Of a stretch of 64,000 bases of DNA, positions 26,769 through 36,008 are shown piece after piece (position 1 is the stretch's first letter; every line of letters starts with the position of its first letter). A program made the position numbers and the translations under genes. This DNA is from Steroidobacteraceae bacterium (GTDB lineage Bacteria; Pseudomonadota; Gammaproteobacteria; Steroidobacterales; Steroidobacteraceae). The stretch spans positions 124,001 through 188,000 of the forward strand of contig JAFMJH010000002.1 of NCBI GenBank assembly GCA_017853555.1, in the 5' to 3' direction. The notes below the pieces were generated by a model. The model searched no databases. It was given only the letters and a program-made list of their open reading frames with translations, and was not told where the DNA came from.

Positions 26769-26882
26769 GGTTCGGTGCTCCCTGACTGCCGATGGTCATT
26801 TCCGTGAAAACGATCGCGAAATGCAGCGCTGCGCGCAGCGTGTGCTGCGTCACGATGCAAGGCAGGATTACGGAGCTCGCGC

Positions 26883-27530
26883 ATGTGGCCGGACAAACCT
26901 CGAATCGCAGGCATACCGCAGTACGTCGACCGTGAATTGCTGCGCCAGATCGCGGGGCTCAATCTGCGCGGCCTGCAAGTGATCTGCGAACTGTACGGCA
27001 CGGCCGCGACCGCCGAACGCTCGGATGACTTTCCGTTGACGGCCGACGACTGGCGCGCGCTCGACGAGGCCGCTCGAGAGCGCATCGCCGACGCGCCGTA
27101 CCTGCTGTTCGAAATCTCGGTCGATGCCGCGCTCGCCGAAACCGGCGCCGCCGAACGCAGCGCCGCGTCGGCGTTGCCCGCGGTGGCGGACGCGCCGGCA
27201 CGCTACTCGCCGTGGTCCGCCGCACATCCGCGCGCCTTCGCGGGCGCCGTGCTGCATTTTGCGTGGCACGTCGCGCATACGCGCCCCGTCGCCGCGCCGT
27301 TCGTGCTCGGCTTGCCGCCGCAGGCCTGCGCCGCGTTGCAGCGCAGCAGTCCGCACGGGCTAGACTGGCTCGCCGATGCCGCGCCGCACTGGTTGCGACT
27401 GCGCTGGCACGACGACGAATCGCACTGGCGTCGGCGTCTGGTGGCCGCGCGCGACAACGACCTCAAAGGCCTGCGTGCCCATACGCTCGTCGGTTTGCAA
27501 CGCCTTGCTGGCAGGGCACCGCGCCGCTAG
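26883..27530 (+). CDS. Unknown protein divergent from the FlhC-like gene
   Basis: A 215-residue protein that I do not recognise. The N-terminal third (residues 1-80) looks helical and conserved in character (YVDRELLRQIAGLNLRGL then LTADDWRALDEAARERIADAPYLLFE). The middle is Ala-rich, and the C-terminal part has HWLRLRWHDDESHWRRRL near 165-185 and ends in a basic tail. No signal peptide or membrane helix. GGAG lies about ten bases before the ATG. Being divergent from an FlhC-like regulator, it could be a partner or target of it; this is inference. Codon use is typical of the window, which supports real coding. Confidence 0.65.
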   Translation: MWPDKPRIAGIPQYVDRELLRQIAGLNLRGLQVICELYGTAATAERSDDFPLTADDWRALDEAARERIADAPYLLFEISVDAALAETGAAERSAASALPAVADAPARYSPWSAAHPRAFAGAVLHFAWHVAHTRPVAAPFVLGLPPQACAALQRSSPHGLDWLADAAPHWLRLRWHDDESHWRRRLVAARDNDLKGLRAHTLVGLQRLAGRAPRR

Positions 27531-27542
27531 CATGTCGGCGCC

Positions 27543-28463
27543 ATGAAAGCCCTGTCGATTCGCGGTCTCGTCAAGCAATACCGTACCGGTGTCCAAGCCC
27601 TGAAGGGCGTAGATCTCGACGTCGAAGAGGGCGACTTCTTCGCGCTGCTCGGCCCGAACGGCGCCGGCAAGAGCACGCTGATCGGCATCTGCACGACGCT
27701 CGTCAACAAGACCGCCGGCAGCGTGCACATCTTCGGTCACGACATGGATCGGGACCTCGAAGCCGCCAAGGCCTGCATCGGCGTCGTGCCCCAGGAACTG
27801 AACCTCAACCAATTCGAGACCTGCGAGACCATCGTCGTCAACCAGGCCGGCTTCTACGGCATCCCGCGCGATGTCGCGCGCGAGCGCGCCGAAAAATACC
27901 TCACCAAGCTGCAGCTCTGGGAGAAGCGCCACTCGATGGCGCGCTCGCTCTCGGGCGGCATGAAGCGTCGCCTGATGATCGCGCGGGCGCTGATGCACGA
28001 GCCGAAACTGCTGATCCTCGACGAACCGACTGCGGGCGTCGACATCGAAATCCGGCGCACCATGTGGGATTTCCTGCGCGAGCTGAACGCCTCGGGCACG
28101 ACCATCATTCTCACCACGCACTATCTCGAAGAAGCCGAGACGCTGTGCCGCAACATCGCCATCATCGATCGCGGTCGCATCGCCGAGAGCGATCGCATGG
28201 ATCGTCTGCTGCTCAAATTGCACACCGAGTCGTTCGTGTTCAGTCTGCGCGCGCCGGTCGCCGTCGCGCCGCAGCTGGCCGGTTACGACATCAGCAGGCT
28301 CAACGATCACACCCTCGAGGTCGAAGTGAGCAAAGACCGTGACCTCAACGAATTGTTCGCGCGCCTGTCGGCCGATGGCATCCACGTGATTTCGATGCGC
28401 AACAAAGTGAATCGACTCGAAGAAATCTTCATGCGTCTGGTCGACAAGTCGGGTGCCGCATGA
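27543..28463 (+). CDS. ABC-2 type exporter, ATP-binding protein (YadG-like)
   Basis: A 306-residue ATPase subunit. Walker A GPNGAGKST (37-45), the Q-loop (VVPQELNLNQFET), signature LSGGMKRR near 137, Walker B LLILDEPTAGVD near 157 and the switch His (LTTHYLEE) are intact. The C-terminal 80 residues are an accessory domain. The sequence is close to YadG of E. coli in the DrrA/YadG class that exports lipids, polysaccharides or drugs. The permease gene overlaps its stop by four bases (ATGA). The substrate is unknown. Confidence 0.93.
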   Translation: MKALSIRGLVKQYRTGVQALKGVDLDVEEGDFFALLGPNGAGKSTLIGICTTLVNKTAGSVHIFGHDMDRDLEAAKACIGVVPQELNLNQFETCETIVVNQAGFYGIPRDVARERAEKYLTKLQLWEKRHSMARSLSGGMKRRLMIARALMHEPKLLILDEPTAGVDIEIRRTMWDFLRELNASGTTIILTTHYLEEAETLCRNIAIIDRGRIAESDRMDRLLLKLHTESFVFSLRAPVAVAPQLAGYDISRLNDHTLEVEVSKDRDLNELFARLSADGIHVISMRNKVNRLEEIFMRLVDKSGAA

Positions 28464-29254
28464 CGCGCGAATTTTCCCGCAGCCGCGCGAGCGTGCGCTG
28501 GATCGGCTTCAAAACCATCGTCATGCGCGAGATGGGTCGCATCCTGCGCATCTGGGGCCAGACCATCGTGCCGTCGGCGGTCACGGCCACGCTCTACTTC
28601 GTGATCTTCGGCAGCCTGATCGGTCGTCGCGTCGGCACGATGGGCGGTGTCGATTACATGCAGTACATCGCGCCCGGCTTGATCATGATGTCGGTCATCA
28701 CGAACGCCTACGCGAACGTGTCATCGTCCTTCTTCGGCGCGAAGTTCCAGCGGTTTCTGGAAGAAATTTCGGTCTCGCCGCAGCCGAACTGGGTGATCGT
28801 GTTCGGTTACGTCGGCGGCGGGGTGTTGCGCGGTTTGCTGGTCGGCGCGGTCGTGACGGTCGTTTCGCTGCTGTTCACGCACCTGTCGATCCATCACCTG
28901 TTGGCGACGCTCGCCGCAGCGTTTCTCACCGCCATGGTGTTTTCTTTGGCTGGCTTCATCAACGGCGTATTCGCCAAAAATTTCGATCAGGTGAACTGGA
29001 TACCGACGTTCATCCTGACGCCACTCACGTATTTCGGCGGCGTGTTCTACTCGATCGATCTGTTGCCCGACTGGGCGCGCGCCGCGTCGTTCGTGAACCC
29101 GGTGCTGCACATGGTCAGCGCGTTCCGTTACGGTTTCCTGGGCACCGCCGACGTGCACGTGGGCGTCGCATTCTCGATCATGACGCTGGCGGTGGTGGTG
29201 CTGTTCGCGATCGCACTCACCTTGATGAATCGGGGGACGGGGCTGCGGGATTGA
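28460..29254 (+). CDS. ABC-2 type exporter, permease (YadH-like)
   Basis: A 264-residue inner-membrane permease with six transmembrane segments, in the ABC-2 family. The diagnostic amphipathic start (WIGFKTIVMREMGRILRIW) and the middle YMQYIAPGLIMMSVITNAYANV are as in YadH. It pairs with the ATPase encoded just upstream. Its 3' end overlaps the 3' end of the PAP2 gene on the other strand by 38 bases. Confidence 0.93.
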   Translation: MTREFSRSRASVRWIGFKTIVMREMGRILRIWGQTIVPSAVTATLYFVIFGSLIGRRVGTMGGVDYMQYIAPGLIMMSVITNAYANVSSSFFGAKFQRFLEEISVSPQPNWVIVFGYVGGGVLRGLLVGAVVTVVSLLFTHLSIHHLLATLAAAFLTAMVFSLAGFINGVFAKNFDQVNWIPTFILTPLTYFGGVFYSIDLLPDWARAASFVNPVLHMVSAFRYGFLGTADVHVGVAFSIMTLAVVVLFAIALTLMNRGTGLRD

Positions 29255-29957
29255 CGTTCTCGCGCCAGGCGTAGCGGTAGAGCGCGAGACAGATTCCCCA
29301 GGCGATGAACGCCGACCAAAGGTCGTGCGACAAAAAATGCGCGCCGCGCGCCTGTTGGGCGAAGCTGAACAGCGAGCCTACCCCGATGCCGATCGCGAGC
29401 CCCGTCAATGCGTGGCGGCGACTGCGCGCCAACCCCAAGAAATACAGGCCTAGCAGCGCGAAGCCGGACGAGGAGTGCGCCCCCGGAAAACACGCCGCGC
29501 GCGGCAGGTCGTCCGGACGATCTTCGAAGATGTGCACGAAGGGGCGCTCGCCGCCGTAGTGGGCGAGATCCCACGGACAGTCGACGTTGGTGACCTGTTT
29601 GAGACTGCCGACGACCAGCGGCACGATCGCCACGCAGGCGACGAAAAAACCCAGCGGCCGGCGCTGGCGCACCAATGCCGGCCAGCGGCGTGCGAGCGGG
29701 GCGACGTACGACGCGCCAAGCGCGAGCAGACCGAAGATGCCGGCGGCACGCATCACGTTGCGTCCGCCGGTGTGCAGCACGTTGCGTGCCCACCATGTGT
29801 CTTTGCCCACCCAGCGAGCGGCCTCGAAGTCGTAAAAGAAATGATCGGCGATGCGCAGATCGAGGTCGGTGGTCGACAGCAGAATCGCGAGCGCGGCAAA
29901 CGCCGCGAACGGGATCCATGCATGCCACAACATGAAACGGTTCGGATTGGCGGACAT
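29217..29957 (-). CDS. PAP2-family membrane phosphatase
   Basis: A 246-residue membrane phosphatase with about five to six transmembrane segments. The three PAP2 signature motifs are visible in variant form: K-x6-C-P-W-D instead of K-x6-R-P, PGAHSSSG for the PSGH motif, and RGAHFLSHDLWSA for the SRx5HxxxD motif with its catalytic His and Asp. Such proteins dephosphorylate lipids such as undecaprenyl-PP, PG-phosphate or lipid A. ATG 29957 is chosen because it gives a short lead before the first helix; an in-frame start at 30002 overlaps the divergent yheT-like gene. The substrate is not indicated by neighbours. Confidence 0.87.
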   Translation of the reverse strand: MSANPNRFMLWHAWIPFAAFAALAILLSTTDLDLRIADHFFYDFEAARWVGKDTWWARNVLHTGGRNVMRAAGIFGLLALGASYVAPLARRWPALVRQRRPLGFFVACVAIVPLVVGSLKQVTNVDCPWDLAHYGGERPFVHIFEDRPDDLPRAACFPGAHSSSGFALLGLYFLGLARSRRHALTGLAIGIGVGSLFSFAQQARGAHFLSHDLWSAFIAWGICLALYRYAWRENVNPAAPSPDSSR

Positions 29958-30000
29958 GCGACGATTCTGCGCTACACTCGCCTCCGCTCTCAAGCGACCC

Positions 30001-31032
30001 ATGGCTGAAAACGTGCAAAAAATAGCGGATTTCGCTCCGCATCCCTGGTTGCGCGGCGCACATCTGCAATCGGTGCTGCCGAGCCTGCCGCTGCGCAGGC
30101 CGTTCGTCGAACGGCGCGCGCGATCGTTGCTGGCATCGAGCCGCGAGTTGCTGCTCGACTGCGGCGACGGCGTGCGTCTGCAAGGATTTCACACGCCGGT
30201 GTCGCCGCGCTTTGCGGCGACGACGGGTGCGGCGCAGCGTCTGCTCGTCGTGCTGGTGCACGGTTGGGAAGGCAGCGCGCGTTCGCTGTACGTTTTGTCG
30301 CTCGCGCAATCTTTGCACGAGGCGGGACACGAGATCGTGCGACTGAATCTGCGCGATCACGGTGATACCCATCATCTGAATCGCGAGTTGTTCCACTCCT
30401 GCCGGCTGCCCGAAGTCATCGGCGCGTTGCGCCGCCTGCAATGGCTGTTTCCCGGTCGGCGGCTCGCGCTGGCGGGGTTTTCGCTCGGCGGAAATTTCAT
30501 GTTGCGCGCCGCCGCCGCGGCGCCTGCCGAGGGACTCGACGTCGCCTGTGCCGTCGGCGTGTCGCCGGTGCTCGATCCGGCGACGTCGTTGCGTGCACTC
30601 GACGAAGGGCCCGCCTTGTATCGCCGCTATTTCATCGCCAAATGGACGCGCTCGCTCGCGCGCAAGCACGTGTTGTGGCCCGGCGAGTTCGACTTCGCCG
30701 AACTGCGCACCGCGCGGGATCTGCGCAGCATGACCGAGCGATTGCTGTTGCGGTACGCGGGCTACCCCGATCTCGAGTCGTACTTTCGCGGCTACGCGAT
30801 CACCGAAGATCGGCTGGCCAAGCTCGCCGTGCCCGCAACCATCGTCACGGCGCTCGACGATCCGATCATCCCCGCGGTCGATCTCGTGCGACTCGCGCGG
30901 CCTTCGACCTTGCGCGTGATCGCCACGGAGACGGGCGGCCACTGCGGATTCTTCGAATCACCCTGGCGAGGCGGCTGGATCGACCGCTTCGTGCGCCACG
31001 AGTTCGAGCTCGTGCGACAGCGCGGGGCTTGA
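30001..31032 (+). CDS. YheT-family alpha/beta hydrolase
   Basis: A 343-residue alpha/beta-hydrolase of the YheT/ABHD1-3 family, probably an esterase acting on lipids. The nucleophile elbow is GFSLGGN (Ser161), the oxyanion region HGWEGS is at 87-92, and the catalytic His is in ETGGHCGFF near 315, with Asp in ALDDPI near 283. The N-terminal PHPWLRGAHLQSVLPSLPLRR is a family hallmark. ATG 30001 is close to the divergent PAP2 gene (43 bases between starts). Confidence 0.92.
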   Translation: MAENVQKIADFAPHPWLRGAHLQSVLPSLPLRRPFVERRARSLLASSRELLLDCGDGVRLQGFHTPVSPRFAATTGAAQRLLVVLVHGWEGSARSLYVLSLAQSLHEAGHEIVRLNLRDHGDTHHLNRELFHSCRLPEVIGALRRLQWLFPGRRLALAGFSLGGNFMLRAAAAAPAEGLDVACAVGVSPVLDPATSLRALDEGPALYRRYFIAKWTRSLARKHVLWPGEFDFAELRTARDLRSMTERLLLRYAGYPDLESYFRGYAITEDRLAKLAVPATIVTALDDPIIPAVDLVRLARPSTLRVIATETGGHCGFFESPWRGGWIDRFVRHEFELVRQRGA

Positions 31033-31046
31033 CCTAGAATCGGGGC

Positions 31047-31760
31047 ATGCGCCCCGTTCGATCCTGGCGAGTTTTTGCCGCAGCCGTGCTGCTCGCCGCA
31101 CTCGGGGCTTGCACCGAACGCAACGATTGGGATACCGCGCAGGCCGCCGATACCCACGAAGCCTACGCGGCTTTTGCGGCCAAACATCCGGGCGGGCCGT
31201 ACTCCGCCGAAGCGCAGCGCCGCGCCGCCGAACGTCGCGAACAGCGTGATTGGCGACTTGCCTCGACCACCGATACGCCGATGGCCTATCGCGCATTTCT
31301 CGGCGCGCATCCGGATGGCCGATGGTCGAATGAGGCGCGACTCCGGCTCGAGACCTTCGAGCAAGGGGCCAACGTGGCAGCGCCGCCGCCCGTGGCCGAA
31401 GCCGCGACGGTCGAGCCGCAGGCCGATCTGCCGCCGGCGGAGTCGGCGAGCGCCGCGCCGCCGCCCGAGTTGCCCGCAGCGCCGGTCGTCAAAGATGAAT
31501 TCGCCGGCAAGACCGTGATGCACCGCATCCAGCTCGGCGCGTTCTCGTCGCGCGAGAAAGCGCTCGCGGGTTGGCAAGAGGCGCGCACCCAGCACGTGGA
31601 ACTGCAAGGCCTGGTGCCGCAGGTGCTGGAAGTCAAAGTCGGCGCGAACCTCATGTATCGCCTGCAGGCGAGCGTGCTCAGCGAGCAGCGCGCGCGCGAA
31701 GCCTGCAAAGTTTTGACCAGCGCCGGACAGCCCTGCCTGTACGTACTGCCCGGCCAGTGA
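31047..31760 (+). CDS. SPOR-domain lipoprotein
   Basis: A 237-residue lipoprotein. The signal peptide ends in a lipobox LAALGAC (Cys near residue 22). A helical part follows with two similar YxAF-x-A-x-HP-x-G units (AYAAFAAKHPGG and AYRAFLGAHPDG), then a Pro/Ala-rich linker (about 115-150). The C-terminal 80 residues are a SPOR domain (HRIQLGAFSSREKALAGWQ, then VGANLMYRLQASVLSEQRAREACKVL), which binds denuded peptidoglycan at the septum. It overlaps the ATPase gene start by one base (TGATG), suggesting a joint role at the cell wall. Confidence 0.88.
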   Translation: MRPVRSWRVFAAAVLLAALGACTERNDWDTAQAADTHEAYAAFAAKHPGGPYSAEAQRRAAERREQRDWRLASTTDTPMAYRAFLGAHPDGRWSNEARLRLETFEQGANVAAPPPVAEAATVEPQADLPPAESASAAPPPELPAAPVVKDEFAGKTVMHRIQLGAFSSREKALAGWQEARTQHVELQGLVPQVLEVKVGANLMYRLQASVLSEQRAREACKVLTSAGQPCLYVLPGQ

Positions 31761-32668
31761 TGTACGAGCGTTTCTTCGGTCTCGACGAGCCGCCGTTCGC
31801 GATCACGCCCGACCCACGCTATCTCTTCATGAGTGCGCGCCACGCCGAGGCGCTCGCGCATCTCGTCTACGGCCTGCGCGAAGCGGGCGGGTTCATCCAG
31901 CTGACCGGCGAAGTCGGCACCGGCAAGACGACGCTGGTGCGTTCGGTGCTCGCGCGGGCGCCGCGCGACGTCGAGGTGGCGCTGATCCTGAATCCTTGCG
32001 TCACCGTGCCGGAATTCCTGCAGACGATTTGCGAGGAGCTCGGCATCGCCTTGCCAGACGGCGCGAGCGGCAGCGTCAAACGTCTGGTCGATGCGCTCAA
32101 TGCGCATCTGCTGCAGGCGCATGCGCGCGAGCGACGCGTCGCGCTGGTGATCGACGAGGCGCATCTGTTGTCCCGCGAGTTGCTCGAGCAGGTGCGCCTG
32201 CTCACCAATCTCGAAACGGCCACGCGCAAATTGCTGCAGATCATTCTCGTCGGGCAGCCGGAGTTGCGCGATCTGTTGTCGCAACACGAGCTGCGGCCGC
32301 TGGCGCAGCGCATCACCGGGCGCTATCACCTCGGACCTTTGAGTCGCGAGGAGACTGCGGCCTACGTGCGGCACCGCTTGCGGGTCGCCGGCGCGATGCG
32401 CGAGATCTTCACTGCTGCGGCACTGCGAGCCCTGCATCAACGGTCCGACGGCGTGCCGCGGCTCGTCAACGTGCTCGCCGACCGCGCCATGCTGGGCGCG
32501 TTCGCGCGCGATCGGCACCAGGTGTCGACGACGCTCGTGCACCTTGCGGCCGCCGAAGTGTCCGGATCGAGTCTGGCCGAGGGTCGCGTGCGACACTGGG
32601 TCATCATCATCGCGCTGATGCTGTGCGCCGCGAGCGGCGCCGCGGCGTGGTGGCTGCTCGCGCATTGA
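31760..32668 (+). CDS. ExeA/MshM-like AAA ATPase with C-terminal membrane anchor
   Basis: A 302-residue ATPase of the GspA/ExeA-MshM type. It opens MYERFFGLDEPPFAITPDPRY, has Walker A GEVGTGKT (50-57), Walker B ALVIDEAH near 128, and the arginine-finger region PLAQRITGRYHLGPLSREE. A single hydrophobic helix near 280-300 would anchor it in the inner membrane. Relatives help place secretins or type IV-like pili through peptidoglycan, but no type II secretion or MSHA genes are in the window. Coupled translation with a SPOR lipoprotein points to peptidoglycan instead. Confidence 0.85.
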   Translation: MYERFFGLDEPPFAITPDPRYLFMSARHAEALAHLVYGLREAGGFIQLTGEVGTGKTTLVRSVLARAPRDVEVALILNPCVTVPEFLQTICEELGIALPDGASGSVKRLVDALNAHLLQAHARERRVALVIDEAHLLSRELLEQVRLLTNLETATRKLLQIILVGQPELRDLLSQHELRPLAQRITGRYHLGPLSREETAAYVRHRLRVAGAMREIFTAAALRALHQRSDGVPRLVNVLADRAMLGAFARDRHQVSTTLVHLAAAEVSGSSLAEGRVRHWVIIIALMLCAASGAAAWWLLAH

Positions 32669-32697
32669 TCACGATGTTCGAATTCGGGGGAGACGTC

Positions 32698-34659
32698 ATG
32701 AAACGATATTGGCTCGTCGCACTCGCGGCTCTGTGCACTTCGTTCGCCGTGCCCGACGCCGGCGCCGCCGAAGGCGCGGACTGGGCGTCGTTCGGTCGCG
32801 ACCCGGGCGGCAGTCAGCATTCGCCGCTCGATCAGATCAACCTCAAGAACGTCAAACAATTGCGTCGCGTCTGGACACACCGCAGCGGCGATTTCATCGA
32901 TGCGTCGTACCCCAAAGGCACGGTCCTGCAAACCATCGCGCTGCACGCGAACGGCACGCTCTACATCTGCACGCCCTTCGGACGGGTGTTTGCGCTCGAC
33001 CCGGCGACGGGGCGCGAGCGTTGGGTGTTCGATCCGCACAAGCCGGATCCCAAAACGGGCCGCGCGGCTTTCAGTCCGCCGCTCGCGATGCCGTCGCGAT
33101 GCCGCGGTGTCGCGTACTGGGCGCCGAGCGCTGCCGAAGGGGCGGCCGCGAACGACGCGACCCATGGCGCGCCATGCCGCAAGCGCATCTTCAAAAATGG
33201 CGATGCCGCACGCGTGTATGCGATCGATGCCGACACGGGTCAGGCCTGCGCCGATTTCGGCGCGAGCAAAGGGCACCCGGGTTACGTGACGCACAACGAT
33301 TTCGAAAACTACGGCGACGGTTTCGCCGGTTCCGCCACGGCACCGCCCGCCATCATCAACGATCTGGTGATCTCCGCGATGTCCGTGAACGACGGTCTCT
33401 CGAACGCCAAAGACGGCATCGTGCGCGCCTTCGACGTGCACAGCGGCGAGCTGCGCTGGGAATTCAATCCGATCCCGGCCGACCAGCGCAATCTGAGCGG
33501 TGCGGCGAACGTGTGGTCGACCATCAGCGTCGATCCGCTGCGCAACCTGGTGTTTTTGCCGACCACCAGCCCGTCGACCGATTACTACGGTGGCGGCCGG
33601 CGGTTCGACATTCCGCTCGCCAACTCCATCGTCGCGCTCGACGGCGCGAGCGGCAAAGTCGTCTGGTCGAAGCAGGTCGTGCATCACGATTTGTTCGACT
33701 ACGACCTCGTCGGGCATCCGTTGCTGGTCGACATCGTGCGCGGCGGCACGCGCGTGCCCGCCGCGTTGCTGCAAACCAAAATGGGTTGGTTGTACGGCTT
33801 CGAGCGCGACACCGGCAAACCTTTGTGGCCCATCGTCGAGCGCGCGGTGCCGAAGACCGACGTGCCCGGTGACGTCGCGTCGGAAACGCAGCCGGTGCCG
33901 ACCGACATGGCCCCCTTCGCCCATCAAACACTCACGCGCGACACGCTGTTCGGTCTCACGCCGATCGATCGTTATGCCTGTCAGCGAAAGTTCGATGCCT
34001 TGCGTTACGACGGCATGTACACGCCGCCTTCGGTACGCGGTTCGATCCTCTTCCCGTCGGCGCTCGGCGGCGGCAACTGGGGTGGTGCCGCGTACGACCC
34101 CGCCAGCAATCTTTTGATCATCAAAGCCGAGAATCTCGCCACCATCCTCAAAGTCATCCCGAAAAAAGATCTCGCCGGCGAAGACAAGACGCCGGGCATC
34201 GATTATCTGACCCGGCCTTTGGTCGGCACGCCGTATCGCATCGAAGGCGAGTTGTTCCAATCGCCGCTCGGCATTCCCTGCACGCCGCCGCCCTGGGGCA
34301 CGCTCACCGCGATCGATCTGGCCACCGGCAAAGTACGCTGGCACATGCCGCTCGGCCAAATACGCCGCGCGGGCGTCACGTTGCCCAAAGGCGTCGGACT
34401 CGGTTCGCCGAACGTCGGGGGTCCGATCACGACCGGCGGCGGGCTGACCTTCGTCGCCGCAACGATGGATGCGAAGTTGCGCGCGCTCGAAACCACCACG
34501 GGCAAAGAATTGTGGAGCGCCGATCTGCCCGTGCCGGGCATGGCACTGCCGGTCACCTACATGGCCGGTGGCAAGCAGTACGTGGTGATCGCCGCCGGTG
34601 GCAATGCCCAGGTCGGCACGCCGATCGGCGATTACCTGGTCGCTTACGCCTTGCCCTGA
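32698..34659 (+). CDS. PQQ-dependent dehydrogenase
   Basis: A 653-residue exported quinoprotein with a signal peptide (about 1-24) and an eight-bladed propeller. It carries repeated tryptophan-docking segments (ALDPATGRERWVFDP, AFDVHSGELRWEFNP, ALDGASGKVVWSKQ, AIDLATGKVRWHMP, ALETTTGKELWSAD), and the SRCRGVAYW region near 137 that matches the glucose-dehydrogenase type. There are no N-terminal transmembrane segments, unlike E. coli Gcd, so it is periplasmic and soluble. The likely role is oxidation of an alcohol or sugar with electrons to quinone or a cytochrome. GGGGGAG lies six bases before the ATG. No pqq genes or cytochrome are adjacent. Its stop is four bases from the convergent nucleoside hydrolase. 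Confidence 0.9.
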   Translation: MKRYWLVALAALCTSFAVPDAGAAEGADWASFGRDPGGSQHSPLDQINLKNVKQLRRVWTHRSGDFIDASYPKGTVLQTIALHANGTLYICTPFGRVFALDPATGRERWVFDPHKPDPKTGRAAFSPPLAMPSRCRGVAYWAPSAAEGAAANDATHGAPCRKRIFKNGDAARVYAIDADTGQACADFGASKGHPGYVTHNDFENYGDGFAGSATAPPAIINDLVISAMSVNDGLSNAKDGIVRAFDVHSGELRWEFNPIPADQRNLSGAANVWSTISVDPLRNLVFLPTTSPSTDYYGGGRRFDIPLANSIVALDGASGKVVWSKQVVHHDLFDYDLVGHPLLVDIVRGGTRVPAALLQTKMGWLYGFERDTGKPLWPIVERAVPKTDVPGDVASETQPVPTDMAPFAHQTLTRDTLFGLTPIDRYACQRKFDALRYDGMYTPPSVRGSILFPSALGGGNWGGAAYDPASNLLIIKAENLATILKVIPKKDLAGEDKTPGIDYLTRPLVGTPYRIEGELFQSPLGIPCTPPPWGTLTAIDLATGKVRWHMPLGQIRRAGVTLPKGVGLGSPNVGGPITTGGGLTFVAATMDAKLRALETTTGKELWSADLPVPGMALPVTYMAGGKQYVVIAAGGNAQVGTPIGDYLVAYALP

Positions 34660-34663
34660 GCGC

Positions 34664-35626
34664 TCAGCGCAGGCGTTCTTCGAGCAACGCGAAGACGCGC
34701 GCCGCGTCGGCACGCACGCCCCAGCGCGCGTGCATGACGCGTCCCGGCTGCGGCCGGAACTCGACGGCGGTGTGACCGAGCGTCAGTTTCGATTGGGTTT
34801 CGATGTCGATATGACAAGCGCGGAACTCGAACGCCTCGGGCGCGAGCAACCAGGCGATCGGGCAGGGATCGTGCAACGGCGCGCCTTGTTCGCGCGGCCC
34901 GTTCTCCGGCAGATCGGTCGAGAACTGCAGCAATTGCGCGGCGGCCAACGCGCGCGACGAGCCGAGCGCGCGCAGCGCCGCGATGCGCGCGGGCGTGGCG
35001 CGCACCTGATGCGTCACGTCCAGCCCGAACATCACGAGTGGGCAACCGGATTCCACCACCACCTTGGCGGCATGCGGATCGGCGTAAATGTTGTATTCGG
35101 CCGAGGCGGTGATGTTGCCGCCTTCGCTGCGCGCCCCGCCCATGACGACGATCTCGCGGATCGCCACGGCGATGCCGGGCTGACTCTGCAGGGCGGCCGC
35201 GACGTTGGTCATCGGTCCGGTGACGACGAGCGTGATCTCGCCCGGTGCCGCCTCGCGCAGCGTCTCGATCAGAAATTCGACCGCATGACCGATCTCGGCG
35301 CCGCGCTGCGGCGTGAATACCGGCAAGGAGCCGAGCCCGGAGACGCCGTGGAAGTGGCCCGCTTCGACCGGTTCGCGCACCAAAGGTTTGGTGCAGCCGG
35401 CGATCACCGGCACCCCCGTCGCGCCGGCGATTTCGCGCACGATGCAGGCGTTGCGCGCGGTGAGCGCGGCGCTGACATTGCCCGCGACCGTGGTGACGCC
35501 GAGGAGGTCGAGTTCGGGCGAGGAGAAGGCGAGCAACAAGGCGACGGCGTCGTCGACGCCCGGGTCGCAGTCGAAGATCAGTTTGCGCGGCGACGAAGTC
35601 ACGATGGAATTCGTCGCCGCGCGCAC
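34664..35626 (-). CDS. Inosine/uridine-preferring nucleoside hydrolase
   Basis: A 320-residue enzyme that splits ribonucleosides into base and ribose. The calcium-binding DCDPGVDDA (20-28) is intact, with the other ligand region in THQVR and the late DPCPIAWLLAPEAF near 250. The start is GTG (35624-35626), one base after the upstream stop, so it is likely co-transcribed with the 126-residue unknown gene. The specific base cannot be told from sequence. Confidence 0.92.
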   Translation of the reverse strand: MRAATNSIVTSSPRKLIFDCDPGVDDAVALLLAFSSPELDLLGVTTVAGNVSAALTARNACIVREIAGATGVPVIAGCTKPLVREPVEAGHFHGVSGLGSLPVFTPQRGAEIGHAVEFLIETLREAAPGEITLVVTGPMTNVAAALQSQPGIAVAIREIVVMGGARSEGGNITASAEYNIYADPHAAKVVVESGCPLVMFGLDVTHQVRATPARIAALRALGSSRALAAAQLLQFSTDLPENGPREQGAPLHDPCPIAWLLAPEAFEFRACHIDIETQSKLTLGHTAVEFRPQPGRVMHARWGVRADAARVFALLEERLR

Positions 35627-35627
35627 G

Positions 35628-36008
35628 TCATTCGCAGAGGCTCTCGAGATAGCCCTGCGCCACCGGCGACAGTCGCTTCATGGCGAGCGCGCGGGCTTTG
35701 GGGGCATCGATGAGGTGCTCGAGCGGCCCGGAGACCAGCATGCGACGCACCGAGGGGTCTTTGCGCGACACGCGTGCCATTTTGTTGAGCACGGTGAAAC
35801 CGCGGTAGATCTTCGAGCGGGGCGCTTTGCGCTGCTCGATGGAACGGGCCAGATACTGACCGAAACGCGAGTAGAGGAAGTAATCGTCATCCCCCACGTG
35901 AAACCGCGCTTCAGCGAAGAAGTCGGGGAAATTCCGCTCCAGGTATTCGTTTACCTTGTTGAGACGGGGTCCAGGGTCGTTGTCTTGCGACGCCAGTTGC
36001 TTCTTCAT
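35628..36008 (-). CDS. Small protein of unknown function
   Basis: A 126-residue cytoplasmic protein that I do not recognise. It has a helical N-terminus (KVNEYLERNFPDFFAEARFHVGDDD), then FGQYLARSIEQRKAPRSKIYRGFTVLNKMA and a C-terminal helix ending SPVAQGYLESLCE. No membrane helix or signal. ATG 36008 gives a Lys-rich start; an in-frame start at 36047 would lie close to the divergent gene. The downstream nucleoside hydrolase follows by one base. Confidence 0.7.
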   Translation of the reverse strand: MKKQLASQDNDPGPRLNKVNEYLERNFPDFFAEARFHVGDDDYFLYSRFGQYLARSIEQRKAPRSKIYRGFTVLNKMARVSRKDPSVRRMLVSGPLEHLIDAPKARALAMKRLSPVAQGYLESLCE

